Positions 10,636 to 22,689 of a DNA stretch of 64,000 bases are shown one piece after another. Source of the DNA: Vesta saturnalis (lineage: Eukaryota; Arthropoda; Insecta; Coleoptera; Lampyridae); the NCBI GenBank assembly GCA_036346205.1, contig JARFJB010001355.1:451001-515000 (forward strand), read 5' to 3'. Position numbers and translations under genes: made by a program. The notes under the pieces were generated by a model. It did no database searches, was not told the DNA's origin, and was given only the letters and a program-made list of their open reading frames with translations. How positions within the stretch are numbered: the first letter of the stretch is position 1; each line of letters begins with the position of its first letter.

Positions 10636-10843
10636 CTGGTTTACAAGGTCTATCAATTGCAAATTGATTACATATCAGATTATCCGAAACGTTGACGCAG
10701 ATGTAGCAGGTAACTGCGTACTTGTCGAAATCATCAGATATTTCACGCTTTGATAAATTGCCAACTTGTAAAATTCTATCATCCAAAGCTGGATTTGTCA
10801 TAAAAATACAGCTCAACAGCATACTGATCCTCAACATATCAAC
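10636..10843 (-). CDS. Ly6/uPAR-superfamily protein, first coding exon (partial)
   Basis: The start is ATG at 10837, followed by a hydrophobic signal peptide (MLRISMLLSCIFMT, residues 1-14) and a short linker. Then comes the start of a Ly6 domain: CYICVNVSDNLICNQFAID ending RPCKP (residues about 48-67). CxxC followed by NVSDN and a spaced Cys is characteristic of insect Ly6 proteins of the quiver/crooked-neck type, GPI-anchored or secreted, with roles in septate junctions and neuronal excitability. A canonical donor (CCAG then GTAAGT, 10635-10630) ends the exon. An acceptor (TTTTTGTTACAG) lies just 5' of it, 6 nt before the ATG, so an upstream non-coding exon is implied. No other Ly6 exon is recognisable in the window; the next exon must lie to the left, beyond the transposons. 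This is the best candidate host gene here. The exact paralogue is uncertain. Confidence 0.75.
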
Positions 10844-13800
10844 CTGTAACAAAAATTTTCAGTTTGAATAAAAATAGGAGCCTGAAAGTGACAGTAATTT
10901 CATTGTGTTCGTTTAATATTATACAAGGACTCCCTAGCGTGTTATTACAAAGAAATATCTCCACGCTTGCCCTGAAGATAATGTTTTAGAAGCTATTGTT
11001 GAGGTTTTGGTATCGCTATATACCTAAACCATTAATTACGTACATTTTATTAATGGAGAACCTACCTACTTAATCTTTAGGTCGGAGATTACTAAATCTA
11101 ATGTGGATACAAGTCTATCTTTGAAAGTTATATCACATCCGAATTGAAAAGTAGTACAGTTAAACAGGATTTAACTGAATAAATATTTCTTTTTTGGTTT
11201 CTCTTTCGCAACTTGATGCTTATTCGGCAAAATTTATTATAGGATTCACGAATACATTAGTCAAAGATAAAATATTCTCTATCCAAACTTTACATTTAGC
11301 TATAAATTATTATGAGTTTATTCTCTTTTATTAAAATTAATGATTGCTTTTTGCTTTACATTTTACAAACTTATTAGCAAACTGGGCTATTTATTTTTTT
11401 ACAATTTTAATCATTTACCTGTAGTTCGAATTTTAGAACAAACAATTTTTAAGTGATCTTTGAATGATAGTGTGCGTTACTAATTTGTAATTAAAACGAT
11501 ACTACTAGCGAGCCTAAAACTAGCAGTAGCCAAAGTATCAACAAAGTGTATGTAAAATGCAAGGGATGCTGTAGAAAACGCATTGAAAGAAATACGGGTG
11601 GTTTTGTGCCAATAAACCGATGAGACAGGAAGAATAAGTACCCAGTGGCTTGAAACGTAGTAGGTGATGGTGTTCCAGGATGGGATGTCAGAAACATCAC
11701 TTTTGAGGAGTAACACGTGTCACTCAAAGGTGACACGGGAGTTACTATTAGATTAAGTTTGCGTAGATAGGTATTTTCGTTATTTTAAGTTTTAGGAATT
11801 TAGTTAGTTGAAAGAAAGAAATTAACGCATTTTTTAAAGATAAATCTGTTCGATAAAATTCTAGGGAGTTGGTAATTGTAAAATGAAAGGAATTTATTTG
11901 AGCTACAATAAGTACTAAAGAAAAATAATTTAGCGATATCATTTTGGTCGGTTACTGGGAAGCTGACATTTTAGTTGCAGCATGAGGTAATTTCTTTCTC
12001 TCGATTATTTTCGTATTGACGGTGGTTTTTACCGCCCTTAAAATTGAAGCAATTCTTTTTTTATGATAGGTTTATTTAGATTTATGTAATTGGGAAAGGG
12101 TTAGTATGGAAGATAGCGAATTCTGTTAGAGATGCCGTAGAGAGCAGGACTCACGTTTTTTGTTTGTTTGCGGTGATCGCAACATATGCGAGAGGGTTGT
12201 TATGGGGTGGAATATGAGTGGAATATGTTATTACATACTGGGGGCGTATCGAATTAACGTGGGGTAAGTGATCTCCGTTCCCAATAAAAGATATAATACT
12301 ATTTACTGTTGTGTATCGTTTGTCTAGGAAGACAAGATTTCGACACAGAAAGGGGTGTTCGTGTTTTTCGAAGTGCTTAGCTCTGTTCTATGGACCTGCT
12401 GTAACGCATATTGTTTGTGCGGATTAATTTAACAAATTCCTGTTGAAGAAGTAGTTTTACGTATGGTGCGTAGTTCAAACAAACAAAATACAAACTCGCT
12501 GTAAATATTTCGTTCATTTGATAATTTTAAATTAATAAGTGATATTCAGTACTTGTACATTTTACAGTAATCAAGTTTTATGGAAGTTTAAGTAATAGTG
12601 TTACGTACAACTAATTGTAAGATCAATCACAACGTATGGAAAGCAGAAGTATTCATGAGTAAAGTCATATTTGGAGTTCAAGTTTCTACATTGCTTATAT
12701 TGCCGCCGTAGAGGCCACCTTCTAGACTTCCTAGGTCTGTATAACAAAGGGTCTGCTTCGAATACAAGGTAAACTTTTTGTGTATTTTGTTTGCAGTGGC
12801 TGACAAATTGTAACAAATTCTTGTGGATTATATTTTGTTTCTTGTATATGCCGACGTATGAATACGCTGACTTTTGACATTCACGTTTGATTTTCGTACC
12901 GATTAACCTTTAGTGTGTATTCATTCGTATTATGGTTCAAACCCAATGTTGTACAGCATTATATTACGTACATTTCTTTTTGAGAATTAGATCAAGAAGT
13001 AACGTCAATATTTTTTTCTGCTTATTTGAAGTAAAGTACGTTCAAAAGTTTACATTGATCATTGAATTTTAACGTAACTTTTAAAGGTTTAATCAATATT
13101 TCTTTTTTAATTTGAGCATATTTGATAGCGGATTGTTTGATTTACTTACCACTGGTTGTAAATGAAGTAAAGTAAATTTTGTGAAGTAAGAATTCATTGA
13201 AAATCAGGGTTATACAAGTTTTTTTTTGTTATGTAAGTCATTTTAAAAGAAATTTTAGATTATAAAGTAACGTAAAACTATGTAGTTAGTTGGTCGTTGA
13301 CCGACCAAATGTTTTTTCTTGCATACGAGGGTTTTGTGAGAAGTTGCAAATATTTTTTTGAAGTTGTTTTTATAGGAATCAACATAGCCATTGTAGACAT
13401 CAGTCATTCGCATGATTGCCAAAAGGTAAGCAGTTTTTTTTAACTTAGTTATTACATCCCGATATCGACCTTTATTACATTCTAGGGTTTTGTAAATTTT
13501 CTATCACACTTAATTTTATTGTAGTGACGTATTTTCTTTAGTTTTGGTTAGTTAAGCTAATAATTTTAGCGTGTAGTTTATCGAAATGTTTTATTGGTTT
13601 TATTTTCGCAACTGCACGGCTTTTACATAAATCTTAAAATTTCAATGAAATTTAGGTGAACTTCGCGTAGTGTTTTTGGAATAGAATTTTTAGTAGTAGA
13701 GTAGTTTATTTATTTTGAGTGAACGTTTTGGTTTTCTGTTAGACCAATCTAAGATCTGTTTATGACGTTTTCCCCATAAATGTTTTAACAGGTGGCGTCT

Positions 13801-14180
13801 TTGTGACATTTTTACCCGATTTTGACGTTTTTGTACTTGCGTCGAGTATCCTTTTACAATATTTAGTAAGAACCCCGCCCACGCCACTGAGCTATGCCGT
13901 GGCTCAAATTACCTTTACGGGCTGGATGCTTTAGTGAATATTTAGCCGGTAACGACTCTTAATCAAAAACAGAAACAAGTCGATTGTACAGGATGTATTT
14001 ATCTACCTTGTTATTTTAAATAGCAAACTGTATTATTGCATGCATATTTCTGTCCACCAGCACGCATGTAAGAAAGTATTATGGTGATGGTAAAAATTTC
14101 AGAAATTGAAATAATTTTTTGGACCTTAGACATGATGAACATTGAAAAAAAAGTATGTCCGTAAATTCGTCGTTTGTAGG
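10844..14180. other. Gene-free AT-rich stretch (likely intron or 5' flank of the Ly6 gene)
   Basis: No convincing ORF on either strand. T-runs are common on the plus strand. Short open stretches (11480-11740, 12601-12816, 13690-13887) have no family motifs. A block at about 12120-12420, with CCCAATAAAAGATATAAT, could be a decayed LTR. Confidence 0.5.
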
Positions 14181-14186
14181 GTTTTA

Positions 14187-14212
14187 CTCTCTCTCTCTCT
14201 CTCTCTCTCTCT
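14187..14212. repeat. (CT)13 microsatellite
   Basis: Uninterrupted CT dinucleotides immediately 5' of the SINE copy. Confidence 0.95.
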
Positions 14213-14221
14213 TATATAGCT

Positions 14222-14545
14222 AATAGGTCAGTGGCAAAACGATCTGCTTAGCATTCGGGAGGTAATGGTTTCGATTCTTGTCTACGTCTATCCTGTATGA
14301 GGTTTTTTCAGGAGTTTCCTATTCACATACGTCATGTGAGGCTATTTAGGCGAATGTTTGGGTACTTACTTACTCCTCAAAACCCTAACTAAGTTCCTTC
14401 TGATCCGATTGTGACCGCACCCATGCGTACTTTTACCATGCATACGTACTTAATGTATTGTTTGTAGTTAGGGCATTCATCACTGTGACTAAAGAAGCTT
14501 GGCAACTCAAGCAGCCCACCCTCTCCTTGGGAATGCATCACTTCA
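14222..14545 (+). mobile_element. tRNA-derived SINE, copy 1
   Basis: Diverged copy of the SINE at 56730-57113. Shared blocks are ACGATCTGCTTAGCATTCG, GGAGGTAATGG, a B box-like GTTTCGATTCT (near 14269), TGTATGAGGTTTTTTCAGG, CCTCAAAACCCTAACT and AGCAGCCCACCCTCTCC. The A box is mutated (GGTCAGTGGCAAAA). Target duplications are no longer readable, so this is an old insertion. Confidence 0.8.
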
Positions 14546-14963
14546 CTTTTTTAGCCTCACTTTACCAAAAATTACTGAATCTATTGGGATGTGTTCAATT
14601 ATAGTAAGATACAGATATATGCAGCGTGGTTAGGCTTTGGTTGGTGTTCCCCCAAGTTATTTGCGCTACCTACTCATTTACGTCACATTTCTCTATCACT
14701 ACCTTATTTTGCGTTCACGCCAAGAAAAGGCCAGAGCACACGTTGAGTAAAATTAAATACACTTTAATTAAAAGAGTCGTATAGTAATTTAATCTTAGTG
14801 TAAACAGAATGGTTGTGGTGGACCTAAAAACAAACACATACGACATACACAAATAATAATAATAAATTCGAAAACCTGCAACATAAATTCGTTAGACAAA
14901 TATTAAATAAAAACTACAATTTGACTAGATAATCTGTACAAACTTCCCGTTTGATATACCAAT

Positions 14964-15633
14964 TTTCACGAGTCAGAGCAGTTGCGTCATAACTAACTTT
15001 GTTTCATTACCACCTTTAGAACCCGCCTATTGTGCACGAAAGGATACAGATTGAACTGATTTAGGTTGGCAATTCTGCCCGGTATTGTCAAGCATTTCTG
15101 ACATTTAACATTTCAGTCAGTACTGTGTCAGTACTATTGTGATAAACATTGAGGTAGGAAGGGAGGGAAGACGACATGCAATCTCGAAAAGCGTCCAAGG
15201 GTCGGCCATATTTTTAGCAGATTTACGTCGTTTGTGTTGTGTAAAGTGTATAAGTGACATTATTTGAATTTTATAAATTATACTGATGGCTTGTTTATGC
15301 TCTGCGGAGAATGTTACAGGGCCGTACGCCATAATTTAAAAAACACTTTCATTTTTCATTTATCACTGTTACTTTATTAATTTTAATTTGACCTGACCCT
15401 GGTATCCGCCATGTTGATAGCAGATTTAGTCTCACCTACCACGGACATTTTTGTATGGCATGAAGTGGTATTATGTCGTCTCCCCTCCCTCCCTACCTCA
15501 ATGGTGATAAAATAAACATAACCCCCGAAGCTGAGATTTGACAGTTGTCAAACTGTTATTTTCCACAACCCGACAACATCGTCGCCCTCTGATAGTACTA
15601 ATATTAGTGGTGCAACTGCTCTGACTCGTGAAA
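14964..15633. mobile_element. Foldback/MITE-like element with TIR TTTCACGAGTCAGAGCAG
   Basis: TTTCACGAGTCAGAGCAGTT at 14964 pairs with the reverse complement of 15615-15633. An inner pair, GAGGTAGGAAGGGAGGGAA (about 15150) with TCCCTCCCTACCTC (about 15485), is a second, longer inverted block. There is no transposase; the minus-strand open stretch 15117-15332 is unrecognised. Size is 670 bp. The target duplication is not clear. Confidence 0.7.
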
Positions 15634-15649
15634 GCTAATAGAATTAAAA

Positions 15650-16240
15650 CTTCAAAAATTTAAACTTTTATGATTATCACATATAATAAAATACTTCGTG
15701 TATTTTTATTTATCTTTTAAACATTAAGATTATCTTTACAGTTACATTATAACTGGATTAAATCTTAAATTTGTTTCTTGATAATGAAATTTTTTATTGT
15801 TAACCTTCGTACGTTAGGTGGTGTACTGATTTGTCGTCTGTAAGACATTTTTAGAATCCATACTTGGCGTTTAAATACATTTTTCAATTTGTTATATTAA
15901 TAGCAGGTTTATATTGGCGTTTTCATGTTACATAAATTTATATTATTAATTTTTAAAGCTAGTGTCATTTACTGAGAACAATAGCTGTAATTGACGAAAC
16001 GTTTAAATTTATATAAAAGACAAATAAAAAAACATACGATTTAGTAGCCAAAAGATAAGTATTTATACCCTTGTGGAGGAATGCAACTTCCGTATTTGTT
16101 AATACATATTAAAATTTAATACCATTCTAGTCTGCTCCAATTGTAAGTTATAACACAATAAGTTCTGCAATGACCATTATGTGTTAATTCGATTGAACAT
16201 CTAAAATACATGTTTACCTTCCAACCTATATGTACATATG
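15650..16240. other. Gene-free AT-rich stretch
   Basis: No feature recognised, apart from a short sequence at about 15980 (GCTGTAATTGACGAAACGTT) that resembles 23470-23510 inside a Tigger-like element. Confidence 0.5.
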
Positions 16241-16254
16241 CAGGTAAAGAAAGC

Positions 16255-16355
16255 TATGCGATCGACTTTTTTTTACAATCGCAAAATCGACTTACTAGCT
16301 CACTTTACAACTTTTGGCCAAGTTCGCCAAGATCAGCCATGAGATTTGGATGTGT

Positions 16356-16398
<43 letters not shown>

Positions 16399-17185
16399 CA
16401 TGCGTCCGTGTGTGTATAGGTGCGTGCGTGCGCGTGTATGCGTGCATGCGTGCGTGTGTGTGCGTGAGCGAGGGTGTGTGTGGGTGTGGGTGTGCGTGTG
16501 TGTGCGTGTACGTATGCGTATGCGTGTGAGCGTGCGCGTAAGTGTGTGTGCCACAAAGTTGACTCACTAACTCATTTTACAACTTTTGGCCAAGTTTCGC
16601 CAAGATCGGCCGTGTGTGTGTGCCGTGTGTGGTGTGTGTGTATGCGTGTGCATATGCGTGTGTGTGTGTGTGTGTATCGAAAAATTGACTTACTAGCTCA
16701 TTTTACAACTTTTGGCTAAGTTTAGCCAAGTTCGGCCATGAGGTCTGGATGTGTGTGTATTGTGTGTGTGTGTGTGTGTGCGTGTGTGTGTTTGTGTTTT
16801 TGTGTGTTTGTGTGTTTGCGTGTTTACGTGTTTGCGTGTTTCCGTGTTTGCGTGTTTGCGTGTTTGCGTGTTTGCGTGTTTGCGTGTTTGCGTGTTTGGT
16901 GTTTGCGTGTTTGGTGTTTGTGTTTGTGTGTTGTGTGTTGTGTGTTTGTGTGTTTGTGTGTTGTGTGTTTTGTGTGTTTGTGTGTTGTGTGTTGTGTGGT
17001 GTGTGTTGTGTGTTTGTGTGTTGTGTGTTGTGTGTGTGTATGTGCGTGTTGTGTGTGGTGTGTTGTGTGTTTGTCTGATGTGTGTGTTATTTCTGTACTC
17101 GTACTCATTGCCTAATTGTGCTGTGCGATGTGCTGTGTGCTGTATGTGTGCAGATGTGCGTGTTCGTGTGTATATGGGTCTGTGT
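16255..17185. repeat. Compound GT minisatellite
   Basis: A unit of about 60 bp (GACTTACTAGCTCA, then ACAACTTTTGGCCAAGTT and a GCCAAGATCGGCC-type end) occurs three times, at about 16287, 16558 and 16685. Each copy is followed by a (GT)n-rich tract. After the third copy the tract becomes an octamer array, GTGTTTGC repeated from about 16808 to 16905, then TGTGTTG-type repeats to about 17085. Long open frames here (Val/Cys or His/Thr only) are compositional artefacts. Confidence 0.9.
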
Positions 17186-17239
17186 GGATGTATGTTATTA
17201 TCCAGAATAACTCCAGAACGAAAACACTTATGCCCTTAA

Positions 17240-18235
17240 AATTTTGTATTTAAGCTTGTTGTCATTTCGCTTGGGGCATATTAACTTTTGCAAGAAATCC
17301 AGCGGCAGAGAGAGGGGGTTTATTAGAGGCAGTTTTTGGTTTTTGTTAAGTATGTCTAAAACAGCTGAATATTTCAAATATATAAAAATAACTAGATATA
17401 GACCTTGAACATATTGATGAATGATATTCTATGCAATATTTTGATACGACGCGTAATTTATCGGCAAATAAATTTCTAATGTAGAATTTATTTTTGAATA
17501 CCTCAATAACGGGATTATTTTTATAAGAAAAAGTGTGGACATATTTTTAAAGAAAATTCAATTTTACATAATACTTTTATTTAATAAAGGTTTCCTAGTA
17601 TAATGCAAAGTAAATCTAAAATTGTTGGTACATTAAAGTTATAAGTTGTGATAATCAAGGTACTTTAAAACACCGCGATGTTTCGAAAATCGCTAAGCCG
17701 AAGAAAGGCTCGAAATAGAGTAATGTTTTAAAGACGCAGGCGCTTGAATACTTTACGCTTATTTTTTTTTATTGATGCACCTTGAAATCATAAATACTAG
17801 TATTATTACTACAAAAGATGGAATACCTAAAAACTAATAATGTAAAATTATGTAAATAAAATTTAATATATCTAACAATACTAACTGTACTTTCTATTTT
17901 AACTTTAAACTTAAAATTTTAAATAATGTTTAAATAAAGGTTTTGAATTTGTTAGTAATATTCTTATTTGACGTTACAAGGTAACTCCTGTCAGAAGTTC
18001 CAATAATCTAAAAATTGTCTTTGGAGTTCATGTTCTTGAGTTGTTGATATTGCCATTTGGTTAAACTTGTAAACACACGCGTTTTTGAAAATTCGACCTT
18101 AAAGTTCTGAATGATAAATTTTTGGTTAAACCTGTATTATTGATATCTTATAGACGCGAAAAGGCGGCTTTGGAATTTTCTAGACATAGGTTAAATTGTT
18201 TTTCGTTTTGTTCAATGTCGCCTGTTTTCATGTAT
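17240..18235. other. Gene-free AT-rich stretch
   Basis: No ORF or element recognised. Confidence 0.5.
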
Positions 18236-18239
18236 TGAA

Positions 18240-18730
18240 CTATTACCAAAGAGGTTGCATAGTTACCCTAAAAATTATAATTAAAATTATTTCAATTTCT
18301 TTTAAAATGTTTTAAGTCAGCATCTAGATGTCTTAACCTCTAGTCAGCCTTAATTCGATTTTTAAAGTTTTGACATAGATTTGTTATTTTATTACAATAT
18401 TCCCTATTTCCGTAATTAACTTATCATAGAAGGGGTTGCCTAATTATCCTAAAAAAATTTTATTAAAATTATTGCATTACTTTTAATTGCCATTTTGTAG
18501 GTTACAAAGATCGTGTGGTGTTCCACACCAGATATTGTCTATTAATCTCTACCTTACACAAAGTTTTAAACGTCATTCTAACACGCTATTTTTTTTTGTT
18601 TTAACACCTTTGCCTTTTTTCGTTATGAACGTGTAAAAAGAGGGTGCATATTTATCCTAAAAACATAATTAAAATTATTTCATTTCCACTTTGTAGGTTG
18701 GAAGGTCGTGTGTCGTTTCAACCACTGGTA
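18240..18730 (+). repeat. Three about 200-bp tandem-like repeats
   Basis: Three copies of a module are spaced about 190-210 bp apart (18245, 18430, 18640): GGTTGCATAGTTA or GGTGCATATTTA, then TCCTAAAAA and AATTAAAATTATTTCA. Copies 2 and 3 continue with TTTGTAGGTT, then a (G/A)GTCGTGTG(G/T)(T/C)GTT block. A further copy with the same order is at 34570-34665. No coding potential. Confidence 0.75.
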
Positions 18731-18734
18731 TATT

Positions 18735-20190
18735 TGCAAAACTTACAAAATATTCCTCGAAGACAAGAACATATCCAATTAATTTGTTCAAATATACGAC
18801 TCTTGTTGCAAACACAATGAGGTTGAAACTCACATTGAAACATTAACAAGTGTAAGAGTAGCACTTTAACTTCCGTATTTTCTAAATATAGTTGACAGAA
18901 CGATTTGTAATTATTAATTAAATCATTACTCAGGTAACGTCATTGTAGTAAGTATTTTTACACCAACTTCAGTCAGTTCTCAGATAAGGAATGAAACGAC
19001 TATCATATTTATATTAGCAAAATATCAATAGTTAATCTACCTTTTAATTAAAATCAAATTGGAGTTCCTGGTTGAAATCAGAACGACTGGATTTTCAAAC
19101 ATCTCTACTAATTGTGCGTCACAGCTATAAAAGAGAAGCAAGCAGTGTGTCGTCATCTTTTTCACATGATAGGGACTGTGAAACGTATAACAACTTACCT
19201 ATTCTATATTGCGTTAAAGATAGCTCATAGGTGTTAAAAACAAAAAATTATTCTGCCAAAACACGTGTATTGTAATTTAGATTTATGAAAACTGCGACCT
19301 AAATTGTCAACATACGCCATGAAGTAGACCTAGGATGAAGAGCAAAACCTGTGCAACACCGTTAAAATCACCATAGACGTTCAGTATTGGCCTAAACACG
19401 AGTTAAACTAGATTATTTCCTTGAAGGACGCTGAGACATTCCGTTTCAATCGCTAAGATCAACTAACAGACATCCGTATTTAGCCTCAACAGTTGAGAAT
19501 TTTATATAATAATCAAACACACCATAGTAGATTGAGTATCAAGAACAGTAAGGGACGTTTACCGGTCGATGACCATGAGCGAAGCCTCCAATTGGGCTGG
19601 AGACCGGGCACAACGCTTAATGTTCGCGATGCTCATACTGTTTTTGCACGATTGTATTAAATTTACCACCATTAAAATGATTTCGTTTCTACTAAATAAA
19701 CGAATAGTCAAAAGTGACGCTTTAAATAGAAATGTCCAAATTGTTTATTCTTATTGTTGTGAAATATAGTATACCTATATAATTTTACGTTGGTAAGTAA
19801 AAGACGTCGGTAAGTAAAATATTTATCGACGAGTTGGGCCGCGCAACTAGTAAACATATCCTACTGTCTTGGAGACAGGTATGGTAAATAAAAGAAAAAG
19901 CTCAATCGTGCAAAAATACATGTAATTTAATAAAAATAATTCCTTGTGGGCGAATTTAATTTGTGTAACGGCGAGAGTTGGCTACACACGTTACTTAGTA
20001 ATCCGCTATTATCCTTTAAAAACAAAGATGTCAATTTTTCGTTGCTGAGAAGTGCTTTCTCTCATAATTTTAGATTTTTATTGAAATACAACTAAAAAAG
20101 TCAAATATACCCAATAAATACTAATAAGGGTAACAAGCAAAATATATACATGTGCCATACAAAAATTAAAAATCACCAAACGCGTTTCAA
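18735..20190. other. Gene-free stretch
   Basis: No reliable gene. The short open stretch 19569-19769 has no recognised motif. The 19120-19420 and 19540-19640 parts look like old retroelement DNA by composition only. Confidence 0.4.
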
Positions 20191-20194
20191 TATC

Positions 20195-20240
20195 TAAGCT
20201 ATCATCATCAGCGGTCGACTAGCTGATGATAATGGCTTAG
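20195..20240. repeat. Hairpin with 17-bp imperfect stem
   Basis: AAGCTATCATCATCAGC pairs with GCTGATGATAATGGCTT across a 9-base loop (GGTCGACTA); 15 of 17 positions pair. Confidence 0.7.
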
Positions 20241-20249
20241 CTATTTAAA

Positions 20250-20940
20250 TGTCATACGTGGGTGAATTTTGTTTGTTACAGGTTCTGTGTTACAGATTTT
20301 TCAATGAGGGTAAATTTTATCCCCAATTTAACTTTCTCAAATTTTCCAAGTGCAAATTTCGCAATATGGACGATAATGTGATTTTTATCTATCTCCTTTG
20401 AACCATATTCCTTATCATAGAGGACACAAAGCAAATAGGATCAACTGATTTAAAGTTGAACACAAAAAAGAAGTTTACAGAACTCCTATTCAAAGTTATC
20501 AGTAAATTAATAAAGCTCTGTAAATAATAAAGATTTCTATTAAATTTTGTTTTTATACTGCATTTACCTATTTTTGGACATTTGTATTATATTTTATGCA
20601 GACCTTTACCTAGCGCGTAACTAGTTATTCGTAGTCCCGTTTGTTTCAATTTTAAATCTTAATCGTTTAATAGAATTTGAAACGCCACTGTTGTAAAAGC
20701 TAGCGACATCTTTTCTTATTTTTCCTTATAACAGTGATACATTTTCGTAATTTGCATAAAACTTTCCTATAGGCCGCCATGTTTTTCTCTTACTTCTGCA
20801 GCGGGGTTCTGAATACTCGACATGATCCTTGAGACGCTCGATAGTAAACTCGTTACCACAATACGCTATCGGGTTATCGTATTCGCAACTACTATCGAAT
20901 TCCGTATCGTCGTAGCATTTCAGTAGGGACTAACTTCATA
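20250..20940. other. Stretch without recognised gene
   Basis: No gene. The 20800-20930 part is slightly GC-richer and may contain the left end of the Harbinger element, but no terminus could be fixed. Confidence 0.4.
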
Positions 20941-21134
20941 TTTGTGTGTATTGAAGTGTGGTTATATTTTCTCGATTAACGATTATTATACCTACAAAAT
21001 GCTGCCAATCTTCGATTACTATGTTAGGCAACAAATAAATGAAAATGAACGTGAAGCAGGGAGAAGATTACGCATCCAAAGAAAATTTTCGCGAGATAAT
21101 CATAAAGCTTGGAATAATCCTAAGAGATGGCGTT

Positions 21135-22428
21135 AGTATGCCCTAATGTGAACCATTCATAAAAAGCTTCATGCTTCATTAGACGTCTATCAACACTTCA
21201 GCCATTTTTCTTTACGCATTTACAAGTTACAGCAGTGAGAAGCAACCAACCTCTATTTTTGTTTTTAAATGGAGTTTCGTGTTCTGATTAAACACTATTA
21301 TTTACGCAAGCAAACCATAACCGAGACCAAAGCCAAGCTACATAAGTATCATCCGGACTCTGCACCGTCGATGAAGATGATTCAAAACTGCTTTTCTGAC
21401 TTTCGTTGTGGCCGTACAAGCACCGATGACGCCCAAAAGACGTCAGTACACCAGAAAACGTGGAAATCCAATATGTTATGTTGAATTACTCCGAAGTGAA
21501 ATTGGGGGAGCTAGCTGAGACCACAAAGATGTTGTACAGAAGTGTGTTCAATATCATACATGACTTTTAGGGTATGAAGAAGGTCTGCGCGCGAGGGATG
21601 CCGCGTTCCCTAACAGTGGACCAAAAGCGAATTTATGTTACGACTTCCCAGCAGAATGTGGCAATGTTTACGCGAAATCCAAGGGAGTTTTTGCGGCGAT
21701 TCATAATCCTAGATAAAAGATGGATACATTTCTACACACCAGAGTCCATGCAGTAGTCGAAACAATGGGTTTCTCCGGGTGAAAGTGCTTCTAAGCACAA
21801 CGCAACAATGCACGGGAAAGATTATGGCCTCCGTATTTTGGGATGCACATGGATAATATTCATTGACTGTCTTGAAAAACTTAAAAGCATAACTAGCGCA
21901 TATTGTTCATCATTATTGGATCGCTTGAAAAATGAAATCGCAGAAAAACGGCCGCATTTGAAGAAGACAAAGAATTCTCTTTCGTCACCACAATGATCCA
22001 GCTCATTCATCGTTAGTTGCGTAAGCAAAATTGTACGAAATCGGGTTTGAACTGGTGTCTTAGCCACCGTGTTCGCCAGACCTGGACCCCAGCGACTTTT
22101 ACCTGTTTCCAACCTTGACAAGATGACTCACCGGTAAGCGATTTTACTCAAATGAGGAACTCATAGCTGGAACTAAGACCTATTTTGGAGAGTTTCCGAG
22201 GCACCAGTTTTTGGACGAGATAAAAAAAGTTAAAACATCGTTGGACTCTTTGTATCGACGTGAAAGGAGTATGATGGAAAATAAAACCGAATTTAGCAAA
22301 AAAAATTCTTTTCTTGTTGTACTTATTCCAAACTTTTTGATCCACCTAGTAGTAATTCTTTCGATTTACCAGAAGCAAGATTTGTTGAATTGTTTCGTTT
22401 AAATAAAGTATTAATGCGCAACTTAATT
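21135..22428 (+). mobile_element. mariner (irritans-type) insertion in the Harbinger gene
   Basis: Bounded by similar short ends: GTATGCCCTAATG on the left and, in reverse complement, GTTGCGCATTAATAC on the right. TA lies at or beside both ends. Size is about 1.3 kb, the usual mariner length. It lies between Harbinger blocks 1 and 2 in the same orientation. Confidence 0.7.
21269..22260 (+). pseudogene. mariner transposase, degraded
   Basis: The start is MEFRVLIKHYYLRKQT (21269), the conserved mariner N-terminal HTH region, then GRTSTDDAQK. After shifts come GMPRSLTVDQKRIYV, NPREFLRRFIILDKRWIH (first catalytic Asp in LDKRW, normally MDETW), WDAHGIIFIDCLEK-like sequence near 21838, and ERLKNEIAEKRPHLKK-like sequence near 21920. 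A region near 22000 corresponds to HHNDPAHSSL, and one near 22080 to PDLDPSDFYLF. Multiple stops, frameshifts and a substituted catalytic neighbourhood show that it is inactive. Confidence 0.85.
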
Positions 22429-22689
22429 ATTCAGTTAACTCCCCTATCTTAATGCGGCACAATATCAGCCAGGAATTACTATTGAAAGTAAAATATTTGC
22501 AGCTGTGCGATTTTATAGCACGGGTTGTTATCAACGTGCAGTGAGACAAGAATACAATTTAGGCCTTAGACAAACTTCTCTATATAGGTTTGTTGTCGTT
22601 TACGTTTTGTACAGTTTTAATTATGCCTACTTTTTTTTAGAGGTATTCATGATGTGCCTGACTGCATTGATGAACATTTAGCACCATTA

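Noticed and set aside
12120..12420. Solo LTR with polyadenylation signal
   Set aside because: No second copy, no target duplication and no TG/CA borders could be established.
16295..17239. Several open frames of 70-160 codons on both strands
   Set aside because: They translate only GT/CA repeats (Val/Cys or His/Thr) and share the same DNA; the same applies to 572-757 and 27910-28211.
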